DNA of 64,000 nucleotides from Leucocoprinus leucothites (lineage: Eukaryota > Basidiomycota > Agaricomycetes > Agaricales > Agaricaceae), in the NCBI GenBank assembly GCA_013368445.1, contig JAACJO010000009.1, positions 1,240,001 to 1,304,000 of the forward strand. Reading direction: 5' to 3'. Of the stretch, positions 45,391-57,357 are shown piece after piece (positions within the stretch are counted from its first letter, which is position 1; each line of letters begins with the position of its first letter). A program made the translations under genes and the position numbers. The notes below the pieces were generated by a model, which saw only the letters and a program-made list of their open reading frames with translations, did not search any database and was not told the DNA's origin.

Positions 45391-46047
45391 TATATGCGGG
45401 CATCACGGATCTAAGCGTCGGATCAAAATTGGATTGATGAACTATTAATCATTAATCATTGATGGACGTACCAACCTCACCTTCAAACCTCAATCTGACA
45501 ATCATGTCAGTTAACGCCGCAAGGACTATGATTTCATGATATATTCCTGCGAGCGGCTTAAACATTGACTATAAAAACACGCGCGTTTTCGCATTTCGGT
45601 AGGCTCAATCCATATTTCGACAACTTATGCATGATACTAAACCGATCTCTAGGTCTCACATTCAGCGGGACAATATTAGTCAGGATGGCTATGGACCTAT
45701 GAGACTTATCGATGCAGGTCTCTTGGACTTGTTCGAAGACCTACTGACGCGAAACATCCAGCAGCCCAGCTAATACTCACTATGTCCATTCTTCCATATT
45801 TCTCAAAAGTTTTTTGTTTCGATTACTGGATACCACTGGAAAGCAGTCCATGGACACCTGGTACGCTCTCTAGGGCTTCCATATACTAAGAGGCTTCTAT
45901 TTCTTCAGGCAGTCAGCATTTGAACTCACAGGGCTCTTGTAGTGAGATAGGGCAAAATTGGTACGGGGAGCCCCCTGGGATCTCTGGTTCAGGTAGGTCA
46001 CTATAGCCCCGGCGAACTATGAGCTAGTTATTCACCTTTCGAAAGAG
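44610..46047. other. Intergenic, upstream of gene A
   Basis: The first 780 bp belong to the duplicated block. The rest shows no recognisable gene. Confidence 0.45.
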
Positions 46048-46475
46048 ATGATACAAACGGGGTGGCAGAAGATCGGTTCACCTCGGCCAAATATTTGGAA
46101 TTCAAAGCGCAAGCCACAATCAACGGTCTTACAGGATTGTACTCCGTCCACTGAGCATGAGCATCCTCCGTCATATAGCAGTCTCCCTCCTCCATATACT
46201 CCTGGAAATCAACCGCATCATCTTTCTCAGATTCCACTCATACCAGAGCGCCTAGAGGCCCAGCGGGTGCGCATATATATGATATACAGACCGCTTATTG
46301 TCGTATTAATGCCCTCCTTAGACAATGTTGAACATGCTAGCTTCAATGCCGCCTGAAGAACTCAGTGTTTTACCTCCGGAGTTGATCAATGTGGCTTATA
46401 AGGCCGTAAGCCTTTTCTTTCTCTCGTCACCTGTCATTGCTCGGCTCATGGGAATTTATCTTTAAGAAACAGATT
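46048..46475 (+). CDS. Possible small PPxY-containing protein
   Basis: An exon from about 46134 (after a cttacag acceptor) reads PPSYSSLPPPYTPG with two PPxY motifs, the ligand of WW-domain proteins such as Rsp5-type ubiquitin ligases. A 55-nt GTGCGC...CTTAG intron leads in frame to TMLNMLASMPPEELSVLPPE and then a GTAAGC donor. The last exon may be very short (KQIKRV then stop). The second exon resembles one in the inverted gene at 46740-47220. The start was not located. Family unknown. Confidence 0.35.
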
Positions 46476-46739
46476 AAAAGGGTTTAACGCGAGAGGACTA
46501 GGGGTGGGAGACAGATTCGTCGGGAATGTCGGGAATAAGAGCACGCCGAAAGATCAAGGGCAAGAAACATTTGGACGGACACTAAGTATATCTCAAGCAT
46601 AAATAGCCTGAGTGTACTAGATAATTATATTCTATTTTGAACTGCTAAATTATATTTGCTTCGGGTTCATCATGGAGGGCTGCACATGCCATAGTTTCTA
46701 GTTGCATTCCTATAATTACTCGCTTTAAGAGCACGTCAA

Positions 46740-47220
46740 CGAGCGGTACAACCAATAGAAAAATTGGCTTACAATCTTCCAAGCATTATCTTGCAACCTC
46801 GGAGGTAATGCGCTGATCTCGCCGATGGTCATTTTGTTCACGGCTGCTAACAGAGCCTGCAGGTATTCGTAGACGTGTCAAATGACCAGACGCTCAAAGC
46901 TCACACACTAAAGATGTACGTACTGTGTAGGCCTCTTGCTGCATATACGATAAGGGAGTTAAATCAGGATCAAACGGGCGAGTTCCATGGATGCCTGGCC
47001 GCTGCTGTAGACTATGTTGTCGTCCCCTTCCATTGCCACAGTCATTGTGTTCTCTTGAAGCTCTAGCCCTTTCAATAGCTTCATCTGAAAGTTCCACATA
47101 AATTAGAGGTCGAGTACTTGAATCTACGAATGGTTCATCTGTAGATATGTCAAGATTCAGGATACCTGGAATTAGCCGCTTGTAAAAGGCGAGTATTTTG
47201 AAGCGCTCCCAAAAGGACAT
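46740..47220 (-). CDS. Possible small hypothetical protein, inverted relative of 46048-46475
   Basis: ATG 47220 opens a long first exon (MSFWERFKILAFYKRLIPGI) that also contains RPLIYVELSDEAIERARASR. A GTACGT donor leads in frame to a second exon with LLAAVNKMTIGEISALPPRL and a GTAAGC donor, matching the layout of the plus-strand candidate (LNMLASMPPEELSVLPPE). It lies 57 bp downstream of gene B's stop codon, on the same strand. The 3' end is unresolved. Function unknown. Confidence 0.35.
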
Positions 47221-47276
47221 TGTTAGAAGTGAAAGGAGATCCAAGTTGCGGTGAGACATAATTACAGGCAACTATG

Positions 47277-49000
47277 TTACGACATGATTTCCTCGTTTGG
47301 CAATCGAAAGGAGCTTCCCTCTGTCTGATTCCTATTATTTGACGATTCTAATGCTGCTACCCCAGTGCTAATACTTGTCCGAAAGTGTAGTGCAGAACTG
47401 AGCTGTACGTCGTTGCTTCTCGCCGCGCTGATACTCATCTCCAAATTTTGCGTCCCTCTTCCCAATGCTACGTGAACGACTAGGAAAATTGGCATGATGC
47501 ACTGTTGGCTTAGCATGAACGTCATAATACACGGTGCCTTTTATGTGGTGGCTTACTACCATTCGTATGCATATTGTCGCGCCTACAACCTGAGTTGGCC
47601 AAGCACATGAATATGTTTGGCTCAAATCAGAAAAACAAGGTACCCACAACATAAGCTGTTGGTGATAAAACGAGAAGCGAGATAATCGCGGCACTATAGA
47701 TGAACCCCGATTCCAGCCTTTACACACGTCAGCCTCTTTAACTCCCAATATAAGCAGCAGACCACTCACAGAATCCCCACCGTCAAATTATAAGGCTTAA
47801 TAACCTGCCTTCCCATAACTCTGCCAACCCGCCTTGCGATCCACCATATCCTTCCGGCTAATGCGCCAAGCCCATTCATTAGCACCATTTCATCGGCGCT
47901 TTATATGTTGGTTGGACAGGACGACTCACCGGTTAACGCCGTCAACATAAGGTTCAGAAAAAATGCAACGACGATATAAGGTCCTACTAGAACCTTGAGT
48001 GGAGGGGAAGAAGTCGCTTCACCAACGAATCCAAGAACTACCGGAGATTATCGCGACGTGCAAGCGACTGAAAAAAATATGGTGCGAACCTGTGCCTGCG
48101 AGTAATAGAAACGCTGATCCAAGTCCTAATACTCGGTTATAGCTCCAAAGAATGTAACATCTTGTTATCTACCGCCCTTCCTCTCATCAGTCCTAACTTG
48201 GGAAACAGAGGTAGAGGAAAGATTTACAAGGAGGGCGTCTGCTATGACACTTTCTCATCAAAGTTTGAGAAAGTAACAGAGTTAGCTTCATTGCAGGGTC
48301 AAAGGAGCACTACCGACCCACTTGTTAACCAGGTGGATCAAAATTTTTGGATATACCATCGTAAGAAAATCCTGGGTATTTTCAAGCCCATCCACATAGT
48401 TGCCGTAGTGATTCAATATTATAGAATAGGAAACGCCGATATCAGCCGTGGCGAGGATGAACATAATTGTCGCTGCGAGGAACGAGATGAGTTGCAGGGA
48501 GATCCGTATCCGTAGTCGTGTTTGTAGTTTTAGGAAATTTGGTATGTAGTCCCGAAGACGACGACGGGAGGTCATGTCGATGTGGCGGTCATTCACAATA
48601 ACGGCCGAGCCACCTGACGGCAGCGGTGAACGGTTGTCCGTGTTATGACTGTGATGGCGGTGATGGTGACGATGACGGTTCCTACCAAGCCTACGATGTG
48701 CTCGGAGAAGGACACACGATGAGAATACATACAACACGATATGGATCCCATATAACACCGTTTCTGCCTAATAGAAAATAACATCAAGAAACAGTACCCC
48801 GACAAGTAGAAAGAGTAGGTACGCACAAGAACCGCAGCAACAAGTGGCCTGAACTCACTTCTGGTTATCTGGAACGGATTGATCCACGGATTCGGAAGTC
48901 CTCGCGGTACCACTGCCGACAATCCATCGCCAGCACCTGATACATTCCGGTTTAGCAGGCCAGAATCGTAGTAGTATGCTTGTAAATCTGACAGTCGCAT
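47277..49000 (-). CDS. Multi-pass membrane protein, tandem family member B
   Basis: Close paralogue of gene A. The start is ATG 49000 (MRLSDLQAYYYDSGLLNRNV), then VPRGLPNPWINPFQITRSEF. Helices include LYVFSSCVLLRAH, LISFLAATIMFILATADIGV and a last helix MPIFLVVHVALGRG. The His/Arg-rich loop (HRHHHRHHSH) is even more marked than in A. The tail ends RLPNEEIMS with TAA at 47277. The exons were recognised by alignment with gene A; no lesion was seen. Both copies being intact beside a truncated third suggests ongoing birth and death in the family. Confidence 0.8.
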
Positions 49001-49760
49001 TTGTACGACGTAAGCAACAAGCACCCCCAAGAGGAAATAGGGGTCTGCTATGCCCTCCGGTCGTCAGTAGAGTGTGAACACCGGGGAGAAAAGAGGTTCT
49101 TAGAAAGAGGAAAGGGGTAGGAGTGAAGCGGAAAACCCGAGGGAGAAAGAGAGGGGTACAAATGCCGCCGAAATCCAGAGCCTATGCAGGGTTGGGGAGG
49201 TGTCAAGCTAGAGCAGCTATGGAGGGGAGGCAGCTGGAAAAATGCCCGTATGTCTCCCTTTTTCTTACCCGGTACGCGTGCTTCGGAGAATAGGTAGATC
49301 TGTCAAAACTATTTTTTGGTATCCCAACGAGGTACAATTGTGGGCCACTATGGTTTGGTGTTTCCCACTTGTATTCGGACGAACGTCAAACCATAAGGAA
49401 AGAAGCTTCTTGGCGTGGATTTATCACCCTGCGCTTTAAAAATACAGTGATTGTATCAAAAGAAATTGAGTAGCCTGTGGCCTAGGGATTGGATAGCTGT
49501 AAGTATAGAGAGTTTGGTGCAAAGCTTGTTTGACAGTCAGAGCTGTCAATGTTCTGCAGCGCAGTACAAAACTTCTGCCCTGCATGTAGTAGGTACGGAC
49601 TGACAGCAGCAGGAACGGGCTACCCGTCGGCCAAGGAATAGAATATTACTTGTTGTTATAGGGCTGAGTTACATAGAAGTGCCTGAGGGTAATCGGAACC
49701 TCGTTGGGATGTTGGCAGAAGCTGGTGGATCTTTCATGAGCGCCGTCGGACCTTTGTTAC
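47277..49760 (-). repeat. Tandem segmental duplication, block B
   Basis: Second copy of the gene-plus-upstream unit described for 42948-45390, in the same orientation. About 1.9 kb with two small inverted candidate genes separates the copies. Confidence 0.75.
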
Positions 49761-51926
49761 GGTTGGAGGTAGAAACACGGGAGCATGACAAAGAAGTGAC
49801 GGCGGCGATCAAGTTTATGTTGTTGGTCGCGCTGACTGTACTCCCGTGATGTGATCAACATGAGCTGGTAATTGACCTGAACTTCAGAGTTTGTCGCGAC
49901 TCGAGACATTGAACCCTCAAGTACTCACTCATGGGCTTTTGCCGCACAACTTCCCTTCCAATGCTCGAATCTCATTCCATCGGTGCTGAGTGGTAGCAGT
50001 ATCACGGAAGACATTTCCTAGTCTTTTCTCGGTGAGTAGTCCAGCCTATAACTTCTTGCTGAGCAGGGTCTGAATATTTGAAATAATAACCACGGCATAA
50101 CTCTATAGATGCGTGTAAGGCTGCCAACTCGTGACGAACCCCGTTACGAAAAGGCAAGAAATGTACAAAACCTTGTTGTATTCAAGGACTCAGGTGCCAC
50201 GCTACCAAAGCCATTGTACACGAGGGATTGTGCCCCGTATGCATGGCATGTCAAGCTGATCTGATCACAAGTAAGACTGGTAAGGAACGTGGCCAAGCCA
50301 GGTTCTGCAGGAACTTATATGCTGGTGAATACTGGAGCAACACTCAAGACCAACTAACGTTACGCGCTATGCGCCAGGTATACTTATGCACCACTCGAAA
50401 TAGCGCATAATAGGTGAAATGACTAGGACTGGTTCAGATTACTACCCGGTGACGCTTGCGACTGTGTCGTTCTGATCTGCTAGTAGTAGAGGGCTACGCA
50501 TCTCCCTTGATCTGTACAGTGCTCAAGTGCTCCTTCACTTGGCGAACGTTCGATAACCAAGTTGTGAGATGAATTGAATATCGTAAGCCTCGGTTCGTCA
50601 ACCCAGCTGCTAAAAAAGTCACCTCGCCATTTGTTGTCGCGCCTGTCGTAAAGCGTGCCTTTTGACATCGTCCAAGAGGTCTTCGACATGTGTGATCCCC
50701 ACGGCTCCGTCTTCAAACTCTTCCAGTTACCAGCTCCAAAACCGAGGGCCTTCCAACGACCTGATGATTAAGAAGCTTAACAAAGTCCTCCAAGCCGAGA
50801 TTGTGGTTTAATAGAATCAAGGCTTGACGCGATGACGACCCGACAGCTGGGACAAATCCATGTACGGTGGTCTAGATGTCATATTTCCGCAGAGAAACGT
50901 GGTACCTTTCTCCTGAATTGGCGAGTACCGTAAGGCCCGGTGCCTTAAAGATGTCATTGACGGCGTTCAGTGGTAGGTACTGAAGTGTGGTGACTCAATA
51001 ATAACTTCAGGCTTGGGGTCACGGTGGGTATTTATCGAGGTGCACCGAGGCTGTGGTGCTTCGTAGAACGGTCATAAGTGTATTAGTATAATCTACCTAA
51101 AGGGGCGTGTGAGGTCAAACAGATTGGGACAATCACCCAGGGTTTGAGCCCGAGGTTCCTCTCACCTATAGTGTAGATACGGGCTGCCCGGCGGTGATAC
51201 TCGAGTACAGCCCCTGTCGTCTATAAAGCCTCATTGACATCGTTGTAATAACCATGGAAATTGAAAAAATCTGGTTGCGATGCCTGATCGAATGGAAAGT
51301 CTTTGTGTATGGGGTTCAGAAAGTCCAAAGCCTCCGCAAAGTGGTCGTTTGTGGAGTGTGAAATCCTCCCAGCAGTGGACAGTGACGAGTACAGTCGTAC
51401 AATGCCGGTTACCAGGCAAAATTTACGCCACGGACCACCAACTAGAAGAGGGACAAGGTTAAGTAACCAAGCAGCTATACTGCATACACAGCGGATTAAG
51501 CTTGATATCGTCACATTCGTGGACAATTGGTCCAATACATTTCACAGGGTCCAAGCAGAGTGACAGATCCATTATTTTTCAATTCTGAATAGTTTTAAAA
51601 TCATCCCAGGTAGCTGGCGCGGGTGGTGCTACTACACCTGTGGCGACAAAGGGGTGCTGGAGTCGCTGAGTCCTAGGCAGCTAGTGTAATTTACTCCGAT
51701 TGACATTTATTGTTTCGTTAAGGCGTGTGTCCATGATAATGATAGATCCGGTACACGTCAATGAGTTGACCAAGAGGAATGCATTTCATACTCGGGGTGA
51801 GGATAGGTCTCGTGGGCCCCGACCTAATATACCCTCCTTGATGAGCATACTGCCTATGAACCGAGACCGAATCGGCTTACCGTTTATGCACACGGGTGCC
51901 TACTGGTTAGACCATGGTGAGGCCGC
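49001..51926. other. Long intergenic region, no gene recognised
   Basis: The first 760 bp are part of duplication block B. The rest has only short open frames; one on the minus strand near 51535-51221 has a hydrophobic stretch (AAWLLNLVPLLVGG) but no start codon or splice-supported partner. Confidence 0.4.
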
Positions 51927-52889
51927 TCAGACACTGCCATTCTGGGCCTTGGCCGCGGCGTACTTTTCAATCCAGACTTTCATATCCGCCGCGGACGCAT
52001 CGCGGTAAGGCTAGAATAGCACGTTAACTTCCCAAACAGGACTGTTGCAGTACACAAAAATCATACCTTCTTGCGGTCCTCCGGCAAACTGCGCCATACA
52101 GGTGCCATACGTACTATAACATCCCTGTATGACATTTCAGGATGCTCAGCTCGATATTCAAGAAGGAAACTGAAAAAATGAAGTACTCAGATCCAGCGTT
52201 TGTTGACAAGATGGTCGACGTACCGAGCGTATGCGTTGGGTGGTACCTTGGGGACCCCCAAGACTCGCCTCCTCCTGATTTTTGGTTTTCCGACCGCTTT
52301 GCGTTTCACGTTTATTGCCCTAAGAGATTCTAGGTTGACCAGGTTCCTCCATTTTGCGTATGCCTCAAGGCGCTTATCCCTTTCTTCCTTCGCCTTCGCG
52401 CGATAAAACTGATGATAATTGCTTAAATGAACTGCTGTGGCTGGTGCTGAAGTGCTGAACGAACCTCTACCTCCTCTTGGCTCAAAGCCCTCCATTCCTC
52501 TGCAAGAGCTTTTGCCCGTTCATGTACTTGTGTCCCTCGCTGTCCTTTGTCGGCCACAAATAAACAAAAACCACTGATGCTTCGCTTTGGAGGTTGATCT
52601 GCTTTCTTCAGTTTGTCTCAAAGAAAGATAAATGATAGTCAGTACTACGGGCAGCACAGGGGGGCAACACACGCTTACGATGCTTGCCAGCTGGTTCCTT
52701 TGGCGAGGCCTTCTCCTTCGGTTCAGCTTGAGTCTTATTAGCCGCCTTTGACTCTGAAGACCTAGTAGTAGCTGCTGAAGGTGCACCAAACACGGATGTT
52801 GACGAATAAACACGCGTAAAAGGAAGATGTGAGCTAGCTACAGGGCCTAGGACACGTTGAGAGCTTGCGAGAATGTGCTTCAGAATCAT
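51927..52889 (-). CDS. Mitochondrial two-HMG-box DNA-binding protein 2
   Basis: Paralogue of 13583-14557. Exons 52889-52679, 52616-52471, 52408-52224, 52169-52067 and 52010-51927 sum to 729 nt, giving 242 aa. The presequence MILKHILASSQRVLGPV with RVYSSTSVFG is followed by an Ala/Lys-rich linker, then HMG box 1 (RSISGFCLFVADK to RALSQEEFYRAKAKEE), the linker SLRAINVKRKAVGKPK, and box 2 (PPNAYARFLLEYR to WRSLPEDRKK). Intron positions and phases equal those of paralogue 1, and exon 4 is 103 nt in both. Box 1 is more divergent than box 2. Two such genes in one 64-kb window suggest separate roles in nucleoid packaging, which is inference. Confidence 0.87.
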
Positions 52890-53189
52890 GGTAAGCCCGT
52901 AGACAAAAATTTAACGCAGCCCTCGGTCAGGGAAAATTTGCGAGCAAAGGGAAGCTAAGAGATATGTCAAAAATCGTCATGACGGTAAGTGTTCGCGTGC
53001 GATACCCTTGAACCAACCACCTTTGTTTCCCACGAGGACCTGCTAGTGCATGCTCATTCAGACATAAACCCATGCTACTGCATACTCGTATATAGGAGTG
53101 CTATGGTTTCTGATTCCTCGTGCGCCGGAATATATACATGCTCGCGCCGACGCATCTCAGAGTACCTAAACAGAAAACCAGGCCAATAT
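52890..53189. other. Intergenic, nothing recognised
   Basis: 300 bp between the start of HMG-box gene 2 and the stop codon of the next minus-strand gene. No feature seen. Confidence 0.4.
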
Positions 53190-54757
53190 CTAGACCGGAC
53201 TTCCCTTAATCGCTCTCGACGGCTCCGGCGCATATTCATCATCCCTTCCGGTTGGAGGTATCTCCTGATGCTGGCTAAGGGTGCTCGGTAGTTCGGTCGT
53301 GATAAATGTACTCAACATCAGAGTCGTCTCGCGGGTTGAGGTTGGTTGCTGGCTGTGTGTATTCGTATGATCTCCGGGTGATGATGATGGGTTGGACTTG
53401 TCGGAGTCGACGATAACGCGGCACATCGCAATTTGTACAATCATAAGATTCGGTATGATTGCCTAAAGTACTTTCAGGTTGCTTTCAAAATAAAAAGATG
53501 GGTAATGCTCACCACTATCCGAACCATAACTGAGAGCGCAATGGACTGCCAATTGAGAACTTGAATTAAGTAGATATGTGACCGAGAGAACAACCGTACA
53601 GAGTAAGACAGCCTATGTGGAATGAGGAGCGCAGTAAGAAGACAGGCAGAGTATATTAGCGTTGTTTCGGTCCTTCAGTCAGCGTTCAGTAAGAATATGA
53701 GAAAAGGCTGAATTTTCACTGACAAAATCAGTATGATTATTGTATAACCCCGTGAGATTCGAGTGCTTAGGCGAGGGCGGGCACGCCTGGTGACCCACCA
53801 TATTCTCCCAACTATGAAACCCACATGAAGATCTTTGAGCCAGGAAGGGTCGATGGAACAATATCTACACTCACCAGTAAGGATTGTCATGGCCATATTA
53901 ACACAGAAAACAGACCAGTAAAACCCCGAGGTAAAACTGAACCAATATCCGACCGTGAAGGTCTCATATTTGCCAGCACCCCCTACCCATCCCCAAACTA
54001 AAGGAATATATGTAAGTTTAACTGTTGTGATTCACCGAATACACCGTACGTACTCGTATCCATTAGAAGCAATACGCTCGCAAATCCCAGCGCCCATCTA
54101 TGCAACCCCCAGACAATATAGCAACGATATAACTATAGTTTACATTACTGAGTGTGTAGGGAACAGAGAAGAGGAACTTCATACCAGAAGCAGATCTGCA
54201 AGGAAACTCCAGACCTGTCAATCATTTGACTCGGATCGAAGAGATAGCGATGCGCTCACTTGTTTGCGATAAATATCGGGCCTTTAGGATAAAGTCTACT
54301 GATGACCCAGGCCATATCCGCTTGTCCTTGTAAAAACATTGGCATATCGTGCAAGTCCATCCGCACGGTAAGAGCAACATCCAATATCGATATCGCAAAC
54401 ATCGTGGTCACCACCGCCAAAAAGATCATATTTGTGGTCGTTCGCTTCCTCAATAAGATGAGAAAACAGACTGCAAATAGAATGCAATGAATGCCTGAGA
54501 CAGGAATGTGTCAGTCAGGTGCCTGCTTCAGGTGACAGGATTGAGTATACCAAACAAGAAAATCTCGGTCTGTCAGTTGCACCCCTTAGCCGTCGACCAT
54601 GTGCTGGTAAATAGGGACGTACCGAAGCAGAAGCATGCAGAGGTTCGACTTTCTTAAGTGCTATTCTGAAGAGCTGGACATCCAAACTGTCCCCAAAGTT
54701 CGGCGCGCCGAGCTGTCGCCTTGAGTAGTCTACTTCATATCCAGGCTCGAGAATCAT
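53190..54757 (-). CDS. Multi-pass membrane protein, distant family member C
   Basis: The start is ATG 54757 (MILEPGYEVDYSRRQLGAPN). Exon 1 ends at a GTACGT donor, followed by a 19-nt micro-exon (TEIFLFG) and then a helix in IHCILFAVCFLILLRKR. Next are NMIFLAVVTTMFAISILDVA and RLYPKGPIFIANK, positions equivalent to LVLFFATTIMFLLATADIGV and IYPKFLIHLFNK in gene A. Further exons lead to the last segment starting IVQIAMCRVIVDSD, and the tail ends RAIKGSPV with TAG at 53190. The His-rich loop of A and B is missing. Internal exon limits between 54250 and 53450 were not all resolved. Function unknown. Confidence 0.72.
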
Positions 54758-55343
54758 CGGGATTTGGGTTTTGATTGGGTCACAGAAAAAGCCTGGCACG
54801 CCGGGGCAAAGAAAGGAAAAAAAGGGACCTATGGTGAACTTGGCATGAACTTGCTGAGGAAGAAGGGAACGAGGAAACAGAGGTCTGGCAGTCACGGGCC
54901 AAAGGACCTTGATATGTATAAGTATCGTAAAAACTATACTGAAGGCGGATTTGCCACTAGGACCGAATCATCACTAGTTTCAAGCCACAGCTCGGAACTA
55001 ATTGAGTTTGAGCGTTTCTCTCAGGAGCTGAATGAATTCCAAATGTTCCCGTGATAAGGTGTCCCTAGAGGTCCCTTGCCTCGGTTCGCCTCCTGTGCGA
55101 GACCATTACTGTGGAGGGCGACCCGAACTAAGCAGAAATGGATTGGAGTGGTGATGGTAACGACAACTTGAAGGAAGTTGGAAACGAGAGAAGTCTAATT
55201 ATTTTCTTCTGGCAGGGTGAACATGAAGAAGACTGAGCTTGCGACAACGGCCCGCTCATCGCTCATGAGAGCAATCACCATGATTGTTTTTTGGATGGTA
55301 TGCAACGCAATATACATAAATTCTATTCGAACTTAATAGCAAG
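54758..55343. other. Intergenic, nothing recognised
   Basis: An open plus frame around 54764-55054 is Lys/Gly/Ser-rich without a start motif or splice partner and is not supported as a gene. Confidence 0.4.
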
Positions 55344-55429
55344 TCCCGCTTGGCCCAGTGGTAAGGCGTCTCACTCGTATTCTTTGTGAGCGAATGAGAA
55401 GATCAGTTGTTCGAATCAGCTAGTGGGAA
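55344..55429 (+). tRNA. tRNA-Thr (anticodon CGT) with 14-nt intron
   Basis: The acceptor stem TCCCGCT (55344-55350) pairs fully with AGTGGGA (55422-55428), with one G-T pair. The D arm is GGCCCAGTGGTAAGGCG. The anticodon stem TCTCA/TGAGA encloses C-T-CGT-A, then an intron at 55380-55393 in the canonical place one base after the anticodon, then A. The variable loop is five bases. The T arm is AGTTG-TTCGAAT-CAGCT. U33 and A37 are present. The anticodon reads ACG codons. This is a standard nuclear eukaryotic tRNA, isolated between protein genes. Confidence 0.92.
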
Positions 55430-55944
55430 TATTTTTGAGTGTTCTTTCTCTGAATCCAAAGAGCCCTATAACGTGGCCCAGATGTACTAGTGCTCGCTCT
55501 CAAATGTCCTCTCAATGAACTGAGCTTGGCTTGGGGAAAATACCACCCTGTGGCTCCTTGCAATTTCAGGCATACGTTACGTGAAAAGCCGAGCTACACG
55601 TCGGTTAATGCAACCCGAAATCTATTGGGAGCGCACGAACGCCCACATCGCTTGAATAAGCACTCAGACTAACAGGCCGTGTGCGCCAGGCCCAGCAATG
55701 CCGTCACTTTGAGCGAGAGCTAAGCTTAGTTCCTCTAATATCGCCATTCTCTATCATGGTACTTGAGCATGTTGACCGACATCTGTAATTCCTCCCTGTA
55801 ACACGCCCGAGACTTGCTGCTCATTGCTCAGCGTCTGTCTTCTGATCTTAGGTACATACATATATCAGGGAAATTGAAAAGTCTTCATAGTCATAATGTA
55901 CAATGATACATCAAGTCCAGACCACAATATCCAATTATTCCGCA
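55430..55944. other. Intergenic, nothing recognised
   Basis: Lies between the tRNA and the 3' end of calmodulin. No supported gene. Confidence 0.45.
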
Positions 55945-56859
55945 CTATTTCGATAGCATCATCTGCAAAGATATTTAGTAAGCATCGTCAGCCAGAACAC
56001 CAGCAGCGTACCTTTACAAACTCTGTCAGAGACACAGATATCGTCAGTCATGCTCTCAAGTGTTAGTGATGAGATAACAGACCATCATAATTGATTTGCC
56101 CATCGCCGTCAATGTCGGCCTCGCGTATCATCTCATCAACCTCCGCATCCGATAACTTCTCACCTGTTTTAACAAGTAAGCGCCTGTGCACACACACACA
56201 CCCGTTACAGCGGGAGCGAAATGGCAGCGAACCTAAGTTTGTCATCACATGCCTCAACTCGGCAGCACTGATATACCCATTGCCGTCTTTATCAAAGACC
56301 TTGAAAGCCTCCTTGATCTCTTCTTCACTGTCGGTGTCACGCATCTTGCGAGCCATCATCGTGAGGAATTCAGGGAAATCGATGGTGCCGTTGCCATCTG
56401 CATCCACTTCGTTGATCATATCCTGGAGTTCGGCCTCTGTGGGATTCTGGCCCAGGGAGCGCATGACAGTGCCTAGCTCCTTGGTGGTAATAGTGCCGTC
56501 ACCATCTAAGGGAGGAGATGAATCGATGAATCGATGGGCGGTAGATGTAGCAGAAGGCGCGCAGGCGTACCCTTATCGAAAAGGGAGAAAGCCTCCTTAA
56601 ATTCTGTTATGTGAAAGAAGTCAGGGCCAGAAATCGATGATCGGTGGCGAAGAACGCACCAGAAATTTGTTCTATCAGGTGTTGTGACAATAAGGAGGGG
56701 GCACAAAGCGAGCATCATCGCGTCAGTATCCGGACCCTTGCCGCGTCTCACGAGATATAAAGCTTCACCTTCAGACTAACGGTAATACGTGGCACGAGAA
56801 AGGATAATCAGCACCCTGTGTTTTGGTGAATGAAAGAGACGCACCAGTTGGTCGGCCAT
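55945..56859 (-). CDS. CMD1: Calmodulin
   Basis: Universal four-EF-hand calcium sensor of the cytosol and nucleus. Eight exons were resolved: 56859-56845, 56775-56769 (7 nt), 56671-56660 (12 nt), 56603-56571, 56505-56233, 56163-56083, 56022-56012 (11 nt) and 55962-55945. They total 450 nt, exactly 149 aa. The product is near-identical to canonical calmodulin: MADQLSEEQISEFKEAF, four loops ([48 protein letters not shown]) and EFVKMMLSK at the end. Three micro-exons (7, 12 and 11 nt) make automatic prediction error-prone. A GT-repeat lies in the 56164-56232 intron. The gene is divergent from a calmodulin-like gene 1.7 kb away. Confidence 0.97.
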
Positions 56860-57357
56860 GGTAAATGTTGATTGAGGAGAGGTGGGGTGTGCGGTATCAA
56901 GCTCGGGTATTTATTGGAGCATTGTTTAATCAGGTCGCAGGGCACTGTGATGACATCGGCTATCTCCGCATCGCGCTATTTATGGACCTGCAGCGTTAAT
57001 CTTTTCTTCTTTCGAGCGCTTTTCATGGGCTTTCAGTGTCTTCTGTCCTTTCTTGGGAACAAAGTTTTCATCTGCTGTAGCAAGTAACAGCGACTGATGA
57101 CTTCGATAATCTGCTTTGCTGTTAAAATCGTCTGCCTAGACTTGTGGCGCTGTTGTCATGCAAATCCTGTGGACTGGGAACAATACACGCTCTGCCAATA
57201 CACAAAACTTGAAAGCTGTGTGGCGACAATGCACAGGTGCTTGTGGGCCTTGTTTTCTACTCTCTGGAACATCTACAAGGTCCGATAAAAAGAGTGAATT
57301 CTCCAACACCCTCAGTTTGAATTCTCCTCGTCAACATTCACCTTAGCCACTGAGATG
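56860..57357. other. Intergenic, upstream of calmodulin
   Basis: Presumed calmodulin promoter. No gene recognised. Confidence 0.45.
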
